This document shows positions 62,489 to 64,000 of a stretch of DNA of 64,000 nucleotides, in pieces (position 1 is the stretch's first letter; every line of letters starts with the position of its first letter). The DNA lies in NCBI GenBank assembly GCA_963813635.1, contig CAWEZO010000011.1, positions 1-64,000 on the forward strand, read 5' to 3'. The DNA is from JBBRZM01 sp963813635 (GTDB taxonomy: Bacteria > Actinomycetota > Acidimicrobiia > IMCC26256 > JBBRZM01). A model generated the notes under the pieces. That model was not told the DNA's origin, searched no databases, and was given only the letters and a program-made list of their open reading frames with translations. The translations under genes were made by a program, and so were the position numbers.

Positions 62489-64000
62489 TCAGAGCGGCAC
62501 GTTGCCATGCTTGCGTTGGGGCAACTTCTCTTTCTTCGTATGCAGCATCGCGAGCGCGTGCGCGAGCACGCGACGGGTGTCGCGCGGGTCGATGACGTCG
62601 TCGACGTATCCGCGCTCGGCTGCGCGGTATGGGTTCGCGAATCGCTCGGTGTACTCCTCGATCAGCTCTGCGTGACGAACGTCCGAGTCGGTCGCGGCTT
62701 CGAGCTCCCTCCGGAAGATGATGTTGACCGCGCCCTCCGGACCCATGACGGCGATCTCCGCCGACGGCCACGCGAACGCGAGATCGGCGCCAATCGATTT
62801 CGAGTTCATCACGACGTACGCCCCGCCGTAGCCCTTGCGCGTGATGATCTGCACCCGGGGCACCGTCGATTCGCAATACGCGTACAGCAGCTTGGCGCCG
62901 TGACGAATGATGCCCCCGTACTCCTGGTCGGTGCCGGGAAGGAACCCGGGCACGTCGACAAAGGTCACGAGTGGAATGTTGAACGCGTCGCAGGTGCGCA
63001 CGAAACGCGCCGCCTTTTCCGACGCTTCGATGTCGAGACAGCCCGCGAGCACCTGGGGCTGGTTGCCGACGATGCCGACGGCATGACCGTCGATGCGCGC
63101 CAACCCACACACGATGTTGAGCGCCCAGAAGGGATGCACTTCGAAGAAATCGCCGTCGTCGACGACCTGCGCAATGAGTTGCTTCATGTCGTAGGGCTTG
63201 TTGGGTGCGTCGGGGATCAGATTCACGATGTCGTCGCAACGCCGGTCGGGATCGTCGTCAGGTTCGAAGTGGGGCGGGTCCTCGAGATTGTTGGACGGAA
63301 GAAACGAGAGGAGGTAGCGCACCTGCTCGAGGCAGCTCTCCTCGTCGGGTGCGACGAAAGTGGCCACCCCCGACTTGGATCCGTGCGTCATCGCGCCGCC
63401 GAGCTCCTCTTGGGTGACGTCTTCGCCGGTGACGGCTCGCACGACGTCGGGTCCGGTGATGAACATGTGCGACGTGCCTTTCACCATGAAGACGAAATCG
63501 GTCATCGCCGGCGAGTACACCGCGCCGCCGGCGCACGGGCCCATGATCACGCTGATCTGCGGCACGACGCCCGACGCCTTCACGTTGCGGAGAAAGATGC
63601 CGCCATAGCTCGCGAGCGAGACCACGCCCTCCTGGATGCGCGCGCCTGCGCCGTCGTTGATGCCGATGAACGGCGCGCCGACCGACTCCGCGAGGTCCAT
63701 CACCTTGTGGATCTTCTCGGCGAAGACCTCGCCGAGCGCGCCGCCGAAGACGGTGAAGTCCTGTGAGAAGACGCAGACCTTCCGCCCGTCGATCGTGCCC
63801 CAGCCGGTCACCACGCCATCGGTGAGGGGACGGGTCTTCTCGATGCCGAAACCGTGCGCCCGATGACGCGCCAGCATGTCGAGCTCGACGAACGAGCCGG
63901 GATCGAGCAACTTCTCGAGTCGCTCCCGCGCGGTGAGCTTGCCTCGCGCGTGCTGGCGCTGGACGGCCTTGTCGCTGCCTGCGTGCAACGCCTGCTCGCG
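62489..64000 (-). CDS. Acyl-CoA (propionyl-CoA) carboxylase beta subunit, 5' end cut by window
   Basis: At least 500 residues. The carboxyltransferase starts ARGKLTARERLEKLLDPGSF. The N-half has INDGAGARIQEGVVSLASYG and an oxyanion-hole region GPCAGGAVYSPAMTDF; the C-half has VDVPGFLPGTDQEYGGIIRH and ITRKGYGGAYVVMNSK. A TTG at 63988 is possible, but the frame stays open to the window edge, so the true start is probably outside. With epsilon it makes methylmalonyl- or malonyl-CoA. Biotin-carboxylase alpha is not in view. Confidence 0.94.
   Translation of the reverse strand, partial: REQALHAGSDKAVQRQHARGKLTARERLEKLLDPGSFVELDMLARHRAHGFGIEKTRPLTDGVVTGWGTIDGRKVCVFSQDFTVFGGALGEVFAEKIHKVMDLAESVGAPFIGINDGAGARIQEGVVSLASYGGIFLRNVKASGVVPQISVIMGPCAGGAVYSPAMTDFVFMVKGTSHMFITGPDVVRAVTGEDVTQEELGGAMTHGSKSGVATFVAPDEESCLEQVRYLLSFLPSNNLEDPPHFEPDDDPDRRCDDIVNLIPDAPNKPYDMKQLIAQVVDDGDFFEVHPFWALNIVCGLARIDGHAVGIVGNQPQVLAGCLDIEASEKAARFVRTCDAFNIPLVTFVDVPGFLPGTDQEYGGIIRHGAKLLYAYCESTVPRVQIITRKGYGGAYVVMNSKSIGADLAFAWPSAEIAVMGPEGAVNIIFRRELEAATDSDVRHAELIEEYTERFANPYRAAERGYVDDVIDPRDTRRVLAHALAMLHTKKEKLPQRKHGNVPL

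Overview
The window is high-GC bacterial DNA and reads as an actinobacterium. Markers are a WhiB regulator, the mycolic-lineage-type TadA/B/C plus DUF4244/TadE cluster next to a CpaE-like ATPase and a HAD-IB phosphatase, GlnE with two type I glutamine synthetases and a GlnR-like regulator, the acyl-CoA carboxylase epsilon subunit, a WS/DGAT acyltransferase and a paired ArsA-like ATPase operon. Ethylmalonyl-CoA mutase, SelA/SelB and a tRNA-Sec add detail. An Acidimicrobiia-type genome is a reasonable guess, but the class cannot be fixed from the sequence alone.

Layout. 1-5.7 kb: ion homeostasis (membrane pyrophosphatase cut by the window edge, OB-fold protein, KimA-like K+ importer, and two divergent TrkA/RCK proteins). 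5.8-11.4 kb: envelope genes (secreted protein, LytR-CpsA-Psr transferase, MrfA-type DUF1998 helicase, chagasin-like lipoprotein, bactofilin-like membrane protein). 11.4-13.85 kb: an accessory-looking segment with a WS/DGAT gene between two ~120-bp direct repeats, a GAGACGC tandem repeat and a gene remnant. 13.85-19.4 kb: Flp/Tad pilus operon and HAD-IB phosphatase. 19.5-28.6 kb: 24-aa membrane peptide, tRNA-Sec, LURP-one protein, sigma-70 factor, EamA permease, NAD synthetase, GlnE, GH43-like lipoprotein. 28.6-32.4 kb: sugar ABC importer and an integrase fragment. 32.4-36.4 kb: nitrogen cluster (glnA, glnA2, glnR-like). 36.4-43.5 kb: redox and Fe-S genes (compact [2Fe-2S]-molybdenum hydroxylase, thioredoxin-like lipoprotein, zinc-ribbon membrane protein, A-type Fe-S carrier, SufR-like regulator, Mrp, MBL hydrolase). 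43.6-46.8 kb: selA-selB. 46.8-51.3 kb: WhiB, NfeD, ArsA-like pair, receiver protein, tRNA-Pro. 51.4-55.3 kb: lysC-asd, cyclophilin, S51-like peptidase. 55.4-64 kb: ethylmalonyl-CoA / acyl-CoA metabolism (3-hydroxybutyryl-CoA dehydrogenase, Ecm, acyl-CoA ligase, acyl-CoA carboxylase beta and epsilon) with a degenerate GGDEF protein and a phosphoesterase.

How genes fit together. GlnE acts on GlnA, and GlnR-like overlaps glnA2 by ATGA, so three layers of nitrogen control lie within 12 kb. SelA, SelB and tRNA-Sec together show that this organism decodes UGA as selenocysteine, yet no selenoprotein is recognisable in the window. The A-type carrier, SufR-like regulator and Mrp form a Fe-S supply module beside a Fe-S/molybdenum enzyme. 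Carboxylase subunits, Ecm and 3-hydroxybutyryl-CoA dehydrogenase point to C4/C5 acyl-CoA assimilation.

Quality note. At least 12 otherwise well conserved genes need one to three frame changes to be read. Nearly all are consistent with one extra base (or one extra GC unit) in a short G/C run or GCGC tract. This looks like draft-assembly insertion error rather than gene decay, so these genes are annotated as CDS with the shift position noted.
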